Under the pieces are notes generated by a model, which had not been told where the DNA came from, ran no database searches, and saw nothing but the letters and a program-made list of their open reading frames with translations. A stretch of DNA of 64,000 nucleotides from assembly GCF_942548115.1 (NCBI RefSeq), contig NZ_OW824151.1:1736001-1800000 (forward strand). Direction: 5' to 3'. Below, piece by piece: positions 35,320-44,051 of this stretch. The DNA comes from Aeromicrobium sp. Leaf245. Its GTDB lineage: Bacteria > Actinomycetota > Actinomycetes > Propionibacteriales > Nocardioidaceae. The position numbers and the translations under genes were made by a program. The first letter of the stretch is position 1. Each line of letters begins with the position of its first letter.

Positions 35320-37043
35320 GCCGTCAGCCTAGACCGGTTCGCCCGGTGGACGTCGGACTCGACCGGCAGGTCGGCGACGTGCCGCGCGGCGCCGGCGACA
35401 GGCACGTGCCAGCTGCCTCGCACCATGCGCACGCCGGGCGTCTCGAGCCACCGCAGGAGGGTCTCGGTCTCCTCGACCGAGGCGACCGGGGCGGGGTGGG
35501 CGGCGTGCGCAGGAGCGGCTACCTCCTCGGCGGTGGCCAGGAGTGCCTCGACCCACGCGGACGGGTGGACCGTGCGGGGCAGGAGCCCGGCGGCGGCGAG
35601 GCGACCGTGCCGAACCACGTGGACCTCCCAGCCCCGCTCGCCGGGCGCCGCCGCCACGAGCTCGTCGACCTCGGTGAGCTGGCGCAGCCGCTGGGTGCGG
35701 TCGACCGCCCGCAGGGACGCGGTGAGCCGGTCGCGAACGGCAGCGGCGTCCTCGTAGCGCTGCTGGTCGCCCAGCTCGGTCATCCGCAGGCGCAGCCGGT
35801 CGACGACCTCGAGCGGGTCGCCGGTGAGCGCCTCGCGCAGGCGTGCGACCTCGGCGTCGTAGATGGCGGGGTCGAGGTCGCCGGTGCAGGGCGCGAGACA
35901 GCGGCCGAGGTCGGCGAGGGCGCACGTGCTGCCGCGCGGGCGTCGGCCCATGCGGGTGGTGCACTGACGCACGAGGAAGGTCTCGTGCAGCGCGGCGAGG
36001 GCGAGCTCGCTCTGGCGTCGGTTGCCGAACGGCCCGACGTAGTCGGCATCGTCGTCGAGGACGCGGCGCACCACCGACAGTCGGGGCCAGGGCTCGCGGG
36101 TGAGCTTGATCCACGTGAGGCGCTCGGGAAACCGCGAGCGGCGGTTGTACGGGGGACGGTGCGCCGCGATGAGGCGGAGCTCGCGCACGTGCGCCTCGAG
36201 CGCCGTGGCGCAGACGACGGAGTCGACCCGCTCGGCGAGGCGGACCATCTCGCCCATGCGGGTGCGGGTCTCCGACGCCGTGAAGTAGCTCGCGACCCGC
36301 TTGCGCAGGTCGCGTGACGTGCCGACGTAGAGCACGTGGTCGCGGACGTCGCGGAACAGGTAGACGCCGGGCTCGTGCGGCAGGTGCTGCGCCAGGTGGC
36401 GCTTGCGACGCTGCTCGGGGGAGACCCGCGACGTGAACGTGACGGCGTCCTCGAGGGAGTTCACGCCGAGGGAGCCGAGCCGCTCGAACAGGCCGTGCAG
36501 CACGTCGACGGTGGCGCGCGCGTCGTGCAGGGCCCGGTGGTCGGGCGTGGTGGTGGCGCCGAAGTGGGCGGCGAGGGTGGAGAGCTTGACGTTGCGCACC
36601 TCGTCGCGCAGCAGCGCCCGCCGGGCCAGCACGGCCGTGTCGAGCACCTCGAAGCGCGGCCAGGGGATCCCGAGCTCCTGCGCGGCGTGCTTGAGGAAGC
36701 CGACGTCGAAGGGGGCGTTGTGCGCCACGAGCACGCTGCCGGCGGCCAGCTCGAGGAAGCTGGGGAGAACCTCGGCGATGCGGGGCGCCTCGACGACCAT
36801 CGCGTCGGTGATCCCGGTGAGCACCGTGATGAACGCCGGGATGCTCTCCTCGGGGTTCACCAGCGTCTGGAGCTCGCCCAGCACCTCGCCACCGCGCACC
36901 TTGACCGCACCGATCTCGGTGATGCGCGATCCTGTCTTCGGCGAGCCGCCCGTGGTCTCGAGGTCGACGACGCAGAACGTGACGTCGCTCAGTGCTCGAC
37001 CGAGGTCGTCGAAGCTGGCCTGGTGGGGGAAGGGGCTCGTCAC
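35316..37043 (-). CDS. DEDDh exonuclease fused to UvrC-like GIY-YIG endonuclease domain
   Basis: 575 residues from GTG 37043. N-terminal DnaQ-type 3'-5' exonuclease with all three motifs: DLETTGG (Exo I), AHNAPFDVGFLK (Exo II) and HRALHDARATVD (Exo III, His). Next a GIY-YIG domain (PGVYLFRDVRDHVLYVGTSR, with later TFTA-like and RSRFPERLTW elements), then a C-terminal region with a Cys cluster (CTTRMGRRPRGSTCALADLG) as in UvrC-like proteins. The same fusion exists next to trpD in mycobacteria. TAGCGT with a seven-base gap precedes the GTG, so leaderless. DNA repair or 3' end trimming is likely. Confidence 0.9.
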   Translation of the reverse strand: MTSPFPHQASFDDLGRALSDVTFCVVDLETTGGSPKTGSRITEIGAVKVRGGEVLGELQTLVNPEESIPAFITVLTGITDAMVVEAPRIAEVLPSFLELAAGSVLVAHNAPFDVGFLKHAAQELGIPWPRFEVLDTAVLARRALLRDEVRNVKLSTLAAHFGATTTPDHRALHDARATVDVLHGLFERLGSLGVNSLEDAVTFTSRVSPEQRRKRHLAQHLPHEPGVYLFRDVRDHVLYVGTSRDLRKRVASYFTASETRTRMGEMVRLAERVDSVVCATALEAHVRELRLIAAHRPPYNRRSRFPERLTWIKLTREPWPRLSVVRRVLDDDADYVGPFGNRRQSELALAALHETFLVRQCTTRMGRRPRGSTCALADLGRCLAPCTGDLDPAIYDAEVARLREALTGDPLEVVDRLRLRMTELGDQQRYEDAAAVRDRLTASLRAVDRTQRLRQLTEVDELVAAAPGERGWEVHVVRHGRLAAAGLLPRTVHPSAWVEALLATAEEVAAPAHAAHPAPVASVEETETLLRWLETPGVRMVRGSWHVPVAGAARHVADLPVESDVHRANRSRLTA

Positions 37044-37099
37044 GGCGCCGACGCTAGGCGCGGCGTCCGACAGAGTGGGCGATTCCGTTGGTGTCGTCG

Positions 37100-37545
37100 G
37101 TGGGGTGGGTCTTCTCCTCGACGCAGCCGCAGGGTGGGTCTGCGGGGCGCGGCCACGATTCTTCATCTGTGCGGGATCCACGCACGATTCTGCTTTCGCG
37201 TGCTGAAGCCCGAACGATGCTGCGTTGGTGACGGGATCCGGTAGCGAACGCAGCATCCTTCGCCCCCTCACGCACGAACGCAGAATCTTGCGTCCCCCCG
37301 AGCCACGCTCCGAGAGGCCGACCGAGCCCGGACTCGTCCGCCGGTCGAGGCCCTTTCGGAGAGCAGGTCGACGACGAGCCACAGCGACGCATGAGCAAGG
37401 AACGACCTATCCGGAGCAATGCAGCCGCAGGTCGAGACCGAGCCAGAGCGACGCAGCCGCAGGTCGAGACCCAGCCGGAGCGACGCAGCCGCAGGCGAAG
37501 ACCCACCCCGAAGCCCCGCAGCCGTCGGGGGACCACTCACGGCAA
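37100..37545. repeat. Repeat-filled intergenic locus 2 (no gene), related to locus 1
   Basis: The 559 bp between the exonuclease start (37043) and the small gene at 37603 have no credible gene. Three parts are visible. 37136-37191 is 56 bp matching 28449-28504 with two mismatches. From about 37186 to 37400 it aligns with 28653-28900 in the same order, including a 45-bp exact match (37195-37239 with 28663-28707) and GGTCGAGGCCC then TTCGGAGAGCAGGTCGAC. 37421-37524 contains three to four tandem 32-bp units starting GCAGCCGCAG, the reverse-complement form of the units at the left of locus 1. Locus 2 lacks the hairpin pair of 28505-28650, so it looks like the same element with an internal deletion. 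Confidence 0.85.
37421..37524. repeat. 32-bp tandem repeat, three and a part copies
   Basis: Units begin GCAGCCGCAG at 37421, 37453 and 37485, with a fourth start (GCAGCCG) at 37518. Each continues with GTCGAGACC or GCGAAGACC and then a Pro/Arg-coding-like CAGCCGGAGCGAC. Period 32, differing at a few bases per unit. The periodicity equals the 28233/28265 spacing in locus 1. Confidence 0.85.
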
Positions 37546-37602
37546 CCCCGACGCATGACGACTGAACGGTTTCTGTCGGGACGCCTGCCTAGCGTCGGCG
37601 AC

Positions 37603-37824
37603 ATGAACCCCGAATCCGTCGTGATCGACTGCGACAGCTGCCTCGTCCGCAGTCCCAGCGCGTGCGGCGACTGCGTGGTCAGCGTGCTGCTCGGCGGTCC
37701 GCCCCAGGGTGTCGAGGTCGACGCCGAGGAGATGGCCGCACTCACCGCCCTCGCCGACGAGGGTCTCGTGCCACCGCTGAGGCTCGTCACCCCCGTCTCC
37801 GGACCTGACGTCCAGGCCGGGTGA
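37603..37824 (+). CDS. Small cysteine-rich conserved-type protein, 73 residues
   Basis: Begins MNPESVVIDCDSCLVRSPSA and contains C10, C13, C21 and C24 in the order CDSC then CGDC, a possible zinc-binding knuckle. The rest is acidic (VEVDAEEMAALTALADEGL) and ends with PPLRLVTPVSGPD. I recognise the layout as a small actinobacterial protein often found near the NlpC/P60 gene, but no function is known. The ATG at 37603 has TAGCGT at 37590-37595 with seven bases between, the same box and flank as upstream of the divergent exonuclease gene, so leaderless. Confidence 0.75.
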   Translation: MNPESVVIDCDSCLVRSPSACGDCVVSVLLGGPPQGVEVDAEEMAALTALADEGLVPPLRLVTPVSGPDVQAG

Positions 37825-37899
37825 CGCACCTCACCCCGCACAGGGCCCACGCGGTCCGTCGAGGGGTCGGGTCGTCGCCCGCTTCCTCGCGCCCTCGGT

Positions 37900-37905
37900 T
37901 AGACT
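37900..37905 (+). promoter_or_regulatory. -10 element for the NlpC/P60 riboswitch transcript
   Basis: TAGACT in the sequence GGTTAGACTCGGCA. Transcription from about 37912 would start just before the riboswitch. No clear -35. Confidence 0.45.
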
Positions 37906-37914
37906 CGGCAACCG

Positions 37915-38098
37915 TGCGTCCGGAGCATGCTGCTCACCCAGAGCGACATCGGAGGCACCGCCGAACCGCCGCGGACGTGGGGAAGACGTCCAGGGCGGAC
38001 CGGGGAACCACGTTCCTGGGGTGAATCGCACGGGCGCCCGCGCCCGTGGGTAGGGCAGACCTTGGCCCGAACCCGTCAGCTCACCCGGTAGGCGTCGA
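37915..38098 (+). ncRNA. c-di-AMP riboswitch (ydaO-yuaA type) upstream of NlpC/P60 gene
   Basis: The leader carries the conserved blocks I know from the ydaO/yuaA class in actinobacteria: GGGGAACCACGTTCC at 38003, TGGGGTGAATC just after, and CCCGAACCCGTCAGC followed by ACCCGGTAGGCG at 38067-38094. It lies 18 bp before the start codon of a secreted cell-wall hydrolase, a standard target. The riboswitch responds to c-di-AMP, linking wall hydrolysis to osmotic or wall signals. The exact 5' boundary is estimated. Confidence 0.85.
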
Positions 38099-38116
38099 GG
38101 ACACTGGAGGGTGCAC

Positions 38117-39103
38117 GTGCACCGACGAGGCCTGGCCCGTACACGCAGCACACGATCGACCCTGGCCACCGCAGCGGTGGCGGCCCTGACCATCGGCGTC
38201 ACCGTCGGAGTGGTCGGCCCCGCGCAGGCGGACCCGGTGACCACCGAGGACGTCGAGGCCGCCTTCCACGACGTCGAGGTGGTGGCCGAGCAGGTCAACC
38301 AGCTCGACGAGGACGTCAAGGACACGCGCGCCGAGATCGCCGACCTCGACGACGACATCGCCGACCAGCTGGCCGTCTACCGCAAGCAGCGCGACGCGCT
38401 GGGCGCCTCGGTCGTGCAGCAGCAGCTCGACTCGCCGCTGGGCCCCACGGTGAGCCTGTTCGGCAGCCAGGACCCCGAGGAGTTCCTCGAGGGCCTCGGT
38501 GCGGTCCAGGCGCTCAACAGCACGCGCGCCGACGCCGTCGAGTCCTTCGCCGCAACGGCCAAGGAGCTCAAGAACCGACGCGCCAGCCTGAAGGACCGCA
38601 AGACCGAGCTCGAGCGCGATCGCAAGAAGGCTGACGCGAAGCGCGCCCAGATCAAGGCCAAGTACGAGGACGCCAAGGCCGAGCTGGCCCGTCTGACGGC
38701 CGCCGAGCAGGCCGCCTTCAACACCAGCGACGTCGAGATCGGCTTCGAGGTCGACGCGAGCGGCCGCGCCAAGGCCGCGATCGACTTCGCGACCGCCCAG
38801 CTGGGCAAGCCCTACATCTACGGCGGCACCGGGCCGAAGGGCTACGACTGCTCCGGCCTGGTCATGAAGGCCTTCGCCGCGGCCGGCGTCTCGCTGCCCC
38901 GCGTCGTGGGTCCGCAGTACGCCGCGTCGCGCAAGATCTCCATGAGCGAGCTCCAGCCCGGCGACATCGTCTTCTACGGCGACATGTCGCACGACGGCAT
39001 CTACATCGGCAACGGCAAGGTCATCCACGCGCCCCGGCCGGGCAAGAGCATCGAGGTCACGAGCGTGTCCTACGGGTTCACCAAGGCCGGACGCGTCGTC
39101 TGA
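38117..39103 (+). CDS. NlpC/P60 family secreted peptidoglycan hydrolase
   Basis: 328 residues. A signal peptide (RSTRSTLATAAVAALTIGVTV, cut near AQA), a long coiled-coil region at about residues 40-210 (VEAAFHDVEVVAEQVNQL and ASLKDRKTELERDRKKADAK), then the NlpC/P60 domain: KPYIYGGTGPKGYDCSGLV with the catalytic Cys, SHDGIYIG with the His, and VIHAPRPG for the third polar residue. The coil resembles RipA/PcsB-type regulatory domains. GTG 38117 is chosen because GGAGG is then six bases upstream; a GTG at 38111 is too close to it. Controlled by the c-di-AMP riboswitch. Confidence 0.93.
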   Translation: MHRRGLARTRSTRSTLATAAVAALTIGVTVGVVGPAQADPVTTEDVEAAFHDVEVVAEQVNQLDEDVKDTRAEIADLDDDIADQLAVYRKQRDALGASVVQQQLDSPLGPTVSLFGSQDPEEFLEGLGAVQALNSTRADAVESFAATAKELKNRRASLKDRKTELERDRKKADAKRAQIKAKYEDAKAELARLTAAEQAAFNTSDVEIGFEVDASGRAKAAIDFATAQLGKPYIYGGTGPKGYDCSGLVMKAFAAAGVSLPRVVGPQYAASRKISMSELQPGDIVFYGDMSHDGIYIGNGKVIHAPRPGKSIEVTSVSYGFTKAGRVV

Positions 39104-39153
39104 GCCGACCCGTGCCGGGTGTCGGATGACGGCGAGATCATGACGGGCGCCCC

Positions 39154-40395
39154 GTGAGGAGGCCTTCGGCCAACATCACGGCCGCGCTCGTCCTCCTCGG
39201 GGTCGCGCTCGCGGTGCTGCTCTGGCAGCGGCCCTGGTCAGGCGGGTCGGAGGACGCGGACGTCGTCGCGATCCCCGACGACGCACGTGTCGTGCTGGCG
39301 GACCAGCTGACCGCGCTCTCACGGGCCACGACGGAGCAGGAGTTCGTCGCCGCAGCCGGCGAGGGGTCCCGGGCGCGCACGTTCGCCGAGCAGGCCTGGC
39401 AGGCGCGCGAGGCGCTCTCGGTGACCGACGTGTCGCTGCGCTACGTCTCGGGCGGTGACGTGGCGGACCGCGCCGACGGCTCCACCCTCGCGACGGTCGA
39501 GGTCTCGTGGCGGGCCGGTGACGCGTCGCCCGTGGCCGGCACGAGCGTCCGGTCCACGCAGGTGGGGCTGCGCCTCGACCCCCGGGACGACGGCACCTTC
39601 GCCGTGCGCGGGGCCGCGGCCGTGGGGGACCGCCTCCCGCTCTGGCTGGCGGGCGACGTGCGTGTCCAGTCGGCAGGCGACGCGGTCCGCGTGGTGAGCA
39701 TCGACGGTGGCGTGCCCGACCTCGACGCCCTGGCCGCGGCCAGGGCTGCGGACCGCAGCGTGCGGGCGACGGTGCCGGAGGCCGACGGTCGGCTCACGGT
39801 GATCGCCCCCAGCAGCAGGGCCACGACCGCGGCGCTGGTGGGCCAGTCCCAGGAGGACGTGGCCGCGATCGCCGGTGTCACGACCACCGTCGACGGCTCC
39901 ACCGGGACCGCGCGGGTCGTGGTGCTCAACCCCGACCTCTTCGCCGGCATGGACGCCCGCGCCCGGCAGGTCGTCATCACGCACGAGGCCGCGCACCTGC
40001 TCACCGGAGCGGTCGGGACCTCGATGGTGACGTGGGTGGCCGAGGGCTTCGCCGACTACGTGGCGCTGCGCGACGACGACGCGCCGCTCGCGGTGAGCGC
40101 CGGGCAGATCCTCGCCCAGGTCCGTGCCGACGGCCCGCCCGACGCCCTTCCCGACGCCCAGGCCTTCGCCTCCGCCGGCGGGCACGGGCTCGGCGCGGTC
40201 TACGAGTCCGCATGGCTCGTCTTCGAGATGCTCGCCGACGAGACGTCGAACGACCGGATCGTGGCCTTCTACGAGGACGTGCGTGACGGTGGCGACGTCG
40301 CGGACGCCGCCCGGGAGCGCCTCGGGCTGAGCGTCGAGCAGATCACCGCCCGGTGGCGCGCCTACCTGGAGAAGAGCGCCTCGACCGTGTCGTGA
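39154..40395 (+). CDS. Membrane-anchored putative zinc metallopeptidase (gluzincin-like)
   Basis: 413 residues: a single N-terminal transmembrane anchor (ITAALVLLGVALAVLLWQ) and a large extracellular part. A metal site is visible: VVITHEAAHLL (HExxH), followed 18 residues later by WVAEGFADYVAL, whose Glu would be the third ligand, as in M1/M4-type gluzincins. The N-terminal half (residues 50-215) has repeated beta-strands without a known domain. GTG start at 39154; no strong ribosome binding site. The 3' end overlaps the 3' end of the convergent acyl-CoA ligase by 34 bp. It may be a processed surface protease; substrate unknown. Confidence 0.75.
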   Translation: MRRPSANITAALVLLGVALAVLLWQRPWSGGSEDADVVAIPDDARVVLADQLTALSRATTEQEFVAAAGEGSRARTFAEQAWQAREALSVTDVSLRYVSGGDVADRADGSTLATVEVSWRAGDASPVAGTSVRSTQVGLRLDPRDDGTFAVRGAAAVGDRLPLWLAGDVRVQSAGDAVRVVSIDGGVPDLDALAAARAADRSVRATVPEADGRLTVIAPSSRATTAALVGQSQEDVAAIAGVTTTVDGSTGTARVVVLNPDLFAGMDARARQVVITHEAAHLLTGAVGTSMVTWVAEGFADYVALRDDDAPLAVSAGQILAQVRADGPPDALPDAQAFASAGGHGLGAVYESAWLVFEMLADETSNDRIVAFYEDVRDGGDVADAARERLGLSVEQITARWRAYLEKSASTVS

Positions 40396-42149
40396 AGGTC
40401 GCGCAGCACCGCGGTCCGCTTGACCTTGAACGACGGCGTCAGGTAGCCGTTCTCCTCGGTCCAGTCGTCGTCGAGGATGACGAACTTGCGGATCGACTCC
40501 GCCTGCGAGACCAGGGCGTTGGCGTCGTCGACGGCCTGCTGGACCTGCGTCTCCAGCTCGGGGGAGTCCAGGGGTCCGGTCCAGGCCTCCCGGTCGATCG
40601 TCACGAGCGCGGCGATGAACGGCTTGCCGTCGCCGACCACGAGGCACTGGCTCACCAGCGGGTGGGCGCGGACCCGGTCCTCGAGCACCGCGGGGGCGAC
40701 GTTCTTGCCGCCGGCGGTCACGATGATCTCCTTCTTGCGACCGGTGATGCGGACGAAGCCGTCGTCGTCTACGTCGCCGAGGTCGCCGGTGGCGAACCAG
40801 CCGTCGGGGTCGAGCGCCCCGGCCGTGGCCTCGTCGTTGTTCCAGTACCCGGTGAACACCTGGGGGCCGCGGAACAGCAGCTCGCCGTCGTCGCCAACCC
40901 GTACCTCGGTCTCGGGGAACGGACGCCCGACCGTCCCGATGCGCTGGTCGGACGGCGTGTTCACGCACAGTGCTGCCGTGGTCTCGGTGAGGCCGTAGCC
41001 CTCGAGCACCGTGACGCCGATGCCCCGGTAGAAGTGCGCCAGCCGGTCGCCGAGCGGCGCGCCGCCGGAGATCGCCCACTCGGCGTGGCCACCCAGCGCC
41101 TGACGCAGCTTGGCGAACACCAGCCGGTCGAAGAGGGCGTGCTTGGCGCGCAGGGCCGCCCCCACCCGCTTGGGCTTCCCGCGCCTCGTCGTCGCGTCCT
41201 GGGCCTTGCTGTAGGCGATCGCCGTCGCCACGGCCCGGTCGAAGATCGGACCCTTGCCGTCGGCGTAGGCCTTGGTGCTCGCGGAGTTGAAGACCTTCTC
41301 GAAGACGCGGGGGACCGCCAGGACGAACGTGGGCTGGTACTCGCCGAGGTCGGCCACCAGGTCCTTCACGTCGGCCGTGTGGCCCAGCCGGGTGCCGGAG
41401 CGGATGGCGCCGACCTGGATGATCCGCGCGAACACGTGCGCCAGCGGCAGGAAGAGCAGTGTCGAGGCGTTCTCGCGGCCGAACAGATCGGGCAGCTGCT
41501 CGAGCGCCCCGGAGAGCTCGGCCCGGAAGTTGCCGTGCGTGAGCCGGCAGCCCTTGGGACGGCCCGTGGTGCCCGACGTGTAGATGAGGGTGGCGAGCGA
41601 GTCCGACGTGAGGGTCGCCCTGGCCTGCTCGAGCTGTGCGTCGCTGACGCCCGCGGCGGCGGAGCGGACCTCGTCGAGGCCGCCCTCGTCGATGGTCCAC
41701 ACGTGCTTCAGGTCCGGGGCGTCGCGACGGGCCTCGTCGACCCGTCCGAGGTGCTGTGCGCTCTCCACGACGGCTGCGACGGCGCCGGAGTCGGAGAGGA
41801 TCCACGCCACCTGGTCGGTCGAGGACGTCTCGTAGATGGGCACGGTGACCGCTCCGGCCCACCACACGGCGTAGTCCACGAGCGTCCACTCGTACCGCGT
41901 GCGCGACAGGAGGGCGACCCGGTCGCCCGGCCGGACGCCTGCCGCGAGGAGTCCCTTGGCGACGGTGACGACGTCGGCGTGGAACGCGCCGATCGTCACG
42001 TCGGACCAGCCGTCCGGCCCACGTCGGGCGAGGGCCACGGCCTCCGGATCGGCCGCGAGGCGGTCGAGCACGTCGTCGGTCAGGTTGCCCCGGTCGGGGC
42101 GTCCGTCCGACGCGGCAGGGTCAGGTCGGTCACCGTCCGCAGCGTTCAC
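40362..42149 (-). CDS. Long-chain acyl-CoA ligase, FadD15 type
   Basis: AMP-forming ligase of 595 residues that activates fatty acids. Motifs: LATLIYTSGTTGRPKGCRLT (P-loop-like A3), the GYGLTETTAAL segment, DGWFATGDLGDVDDDG and the C-terminal ITGRKKEIIVTAGGKNV. The cytoplasmic FadD15-like group includes fatty acyl-CoA ligases associated with wall lipid supply, and in mycobacteria the homologue is at the same position relative to trpD and the PASTA kinase. GTG start at 42149 with TAGCCT seven bases upstream, so leaderless. Confidence 0.9.
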   Translation of the reverse strand: MNAADGDRPDPAASDGRPDRGNLTDDVLDRLAADPEAVALARRGPDGWSDVTIGAFHADVVTVAKGLLAAGVRPGDRVALLSRTRYEWTLVDYAVWWAGAVTVPIYETSSTDQVAWILSDSGAVAAVVESAQHLGRVDEARRDAPDLKHVWTIDEGGLDEVRSAAAGVSDAQLEQARATLTSDSLATLIYTSGTTGRPKGCRLTHGNFRAELSGALEQLPDLFGRENASTLLFLPLAHVFARIIQVGAIRSGTRLGHTADVKDLVADLGEYQPTFVLAVPRVFEKVFNSASTKAYADGKGPIFDRAVATAIAYSKAQDATTRRGKPKRVGAALRAKHALFDRLVFAKLRQALGGHAEWAISGGAPLGDRLAHFYRGIGVTVLEGYGLTETTAALCVNTPSDQRIGTVGRPFPETEVRVGDDGELLFRGPQVFTGYWNNDEATAGALDPDGWFATGDLGDVDDDGFVRITGRKKEIIVTAGGKNVAPAVLEDRVRAHPLVSQCLVVGDGKPFIAALVTIDREAWTGPLDSPELETQVQQAVDDANALVSQAESIRKFVILDDDWTEENGYLTPSFKVKRTAVLRDLHDTVEALFSR

Positions 42150-42250
42150 GTACGGCAGGCTACTCGGCGTCGAACGGGCACGGGAGCCGCGGGGCGGACG
42201 TGGAGCGGCGTCCCACTACGATGAGGATCCCGAGGAAGCGAGGAGGGCCC

Positions 42251-42703
42251 ATGGCGCGCACCACGAGCGACATCGTCATCGATGCCGCACCGTCGGACGT
42301 CATGGCCGTGATCGCCGACTTCGACGCCTATCCGTCGTGGGCCACCGGCGTCCGCAGCGCCGAGGTGGTCGAGCCGGGAGCTGCCGGCGACTCCGTCGGC
42401 GATCGGGCCGACCGGGTCCGTTTCACCCTCGACGCCGCACCCATCCGCGACACCTACGAGCTGCTCTACACCTGGGACGGCGACCGGTCGGTGTCGTGGA
42501 GCCTGGCGGAGAAGGCCACGGTGCTGACCGCGCTCGACGGCACGTACGCGCTGGCCGAGGTGGCCGGCGGGACGCGGGTGACCTACCAGCTCGCCGTCGA
42601 CGTCGCCGTGCCGCTGCTCGGCACGCTCAAGCGCAAGGCCGAGAAGGTCATCATCGACGCGGCCCTGAGCGGCTTGAAGCAACGGGTCGAGACTCTTGGC
42701 TGA
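42251..42703 (+). CDS. SRPBCC (polyketide cyclase/START-like) family protein
   Basis: 150 residues with the START/Bet v 1 fold pattern: SDIVIDAAPSDVMAVIADFD, YPSWATGVRSAEVV, then VTYQLAVDVAVPLLG and a C-terminal helix VIIDAALSGLKQRV. Such proteins bind hydrophobic ligands; the mycobacterial homologue lies in the same neighbourhood (near fadD15). ATG at 42251 with GAGGAGG upstream. The next gene starts inside its last codons. Confidence 0.87.
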   Translation: MARTTSDIVIDAAPSDVMAVIADFDAYPSWATGVRSAEVVEPGAAGDSVGDRADRVRFTLDAAPIRDTYELLYTWDGDRSVSWSLAEKATVLTALDGTYALAEVAGGTRVTYQLAVDVAVPLLGTLKRKAEKVIIDAALSGLKQRVETLG

Positions 42704-43034
42704 CGACGAGGTGGGGTCGCTGGGACAGGAGACCCTCAAGCTGTTGCGAGCGCTCGCCGTCGACGCCGACACCACGGCGCCCCGGCGGAACGACGCCGAC
42801 GCCGGGTCGCCCGACGCCGACGCCGACGCGCACGTGTGCACCACGTCGTGGTGCCCGGTGTGCCAGGTGGTGGGCTTCGTGAAGACCAACCCCGACGTGG
42901 TCGAGGAGGTCGCCGTGGCGGCGCTGCACTTCGCGCGCACCGTGCGCGACGCGTTCGAGACCGCGTTGCGCCAGGGCGACGGCACCCACGACACGAGCGA
43001 CCGACGTACCGACGAGGGAGAGGCGAGCCGATGA
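42696..43034 (+). CDS. Conserved-type hypothetical protein with CTTSWCPVC motif
   Basis: 112 residues starting at TTG 42696 within the end of the SRPBCC gene (8-bp overlap). Its main feature is HVCTTSWCPVCQVVGFVKTN (three Cys, two of them CPVC), which could bind metal or be redox active, and a following helix VVEEVAVAALHFARTVRDAF. Both ends are disordered Asp/Thr/Arg-rich. Translationally coupled on both sides (overlaps the next gene by 4 bp). Function unknown. Confidence 0.75.
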   Translation: MADDEVGSLGQETLKLLRALAVDADTTAPRRNDADAGSPDADADAHVCTTSWCPVCQVVGFVKTNPDVVEEVAVAALHFARTVRDAFETALRQGDGTHDTSDRRTDEGEASR

Positions 43035-44050
43035 GCTCGACGCACGACCACGACACGCGCCTCGGCGTGGGGGTCGACATCGGCGGCACCAAGATCGCCG
43101 CCGGCCTCGTGGGGCCCGACGGCACCATCCTGGCCAGCGTCTCGGAGCCCACGCCCGACGCCGACGCCATCGCCGGGCTCGTGGCCGACCTGGTGGGCCG
43201 GCTCCGTGCGCAGGCCCAGCACCCGGTCGCCGGGATCGGTGTGGGTGCGGCGGGGTTCGTCGCGGCGGACCGGTCCACGGTCACCTTCGCCCCCAACATC
43301 GACTGGCGCGACGAGCCGCTGGGCGAGCGGATCGCCCAGCTGGTCGAGCTGCCCGTCGTCGTCGAGAACGACGCCAACGCCGCGGCCTGGGGCGAGTACC
43401 GGTTCGGCGCCGGCGCCGACTCCGACGACCTGCTGCTCGTGACCATCGGTACCGGGGTCGGTGGTGGCGTGATCCAGGACGGCGACCTCATGCGCGGCGG
43501 GTTCGGCGCGGCGGCCGAGATCGGGCACCTGCGGCTCGTCCGCGACGGGCGCCTGTGCGGGTGCGGTCAGCACGGGTGCTTCGAGAAGTACGCGAGCGGC
43601 AGCGCCCTCGTGGCCGAGGCACGTGAACGGGCTGCGAGCGACGACCCGGCAGCGGCGGCCCTCGTGGCCCGCGCCGGTGGCGTCGCGAAGATCAAGGGTC
43701 CGCTGGTCACCGACCTCGCCCAGGAGGGCGACCCGTTCGCGGTGGACCTGCTGCGCGACCTCGGGGCCTGGATCGGCGAGGGCTGCGCCTCGCTCGCCGC
43801 CGTGCTCGACCCGAGCGTCATCGTGATCGGGGGCGGGGTCGGGGCAGCCGCCGACCTCCTGCTCGACCCCGTGCGGGAGGCCTTCGAGGAGCACCTGCCC
43901 GCGCGCTTCCACCGTCGTGTGGCCGAGGTGCGCCTCGCGACCCTCGGCAACGACGCCGGCATCGTCGGCGCCGCCGACCTCGGCCGCTCCGCCCGCAGTG
44001 CGACGGCGCAGAGGGTCGGCTCCGCACCCGGCTCAGGAACAGGGGACTGA
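43031..44050 (+). CDS. ROK family kinase (glucokinase-like), copy 1
   Basis: 339 residues. ATP-binding VGVDIGGTKIAAGLV at the start, catalytic EIGHLRL with Asp/His context in VVVENDANAAAWGE, and the zinc-binding C-x-C-G-x2-G-C motif in LCGCGQHGCFEKYASG. Likely a glucose or related sugar kinase. It is next to a second ROK gene in the same orientation (1-bp gap), with which it shares the same domain order; they look like an old tandem duplication with clear divergence. ATG overlaps the upstream gene by 4 bp. Confidence 0.88.
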   Translation: MSSTHDHDTRLGVGVDIGGTKIAAGLVGPDGTILASVSEPTPDADAIAGLVADLVGRLRAQAQHPVAGIGVGAAGFVAADRSTVTFAPNIDWRDEPLGERIAQLVELPVVVENDANAAAWGEYRFGAGADSDDLLLVTIGTGVGGGVIQDGDLMRGGFGAAAEIGHLRLVRDGRLCGCGQHGCFEKYASGSALVAEARERAASDDPAAAALVARAGGVAKIKGPLVTDLAQEGDPFAVDLLRDLGAWIGEGCASLAAVLDPSVIVIGGGVGAAADLLLDPVREAFEEHLPARFHRRVAEVRLATLGNDAGIVGAADLGRSARSATAQRVGSAPGSGTGD

Positions 44051-44051
44051 C

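Noticed and set aside
37421-37524. CRISPR array
   Set aside because: The 32-bp units are directly adjacent with no unique spacers, and no cas genes are present.
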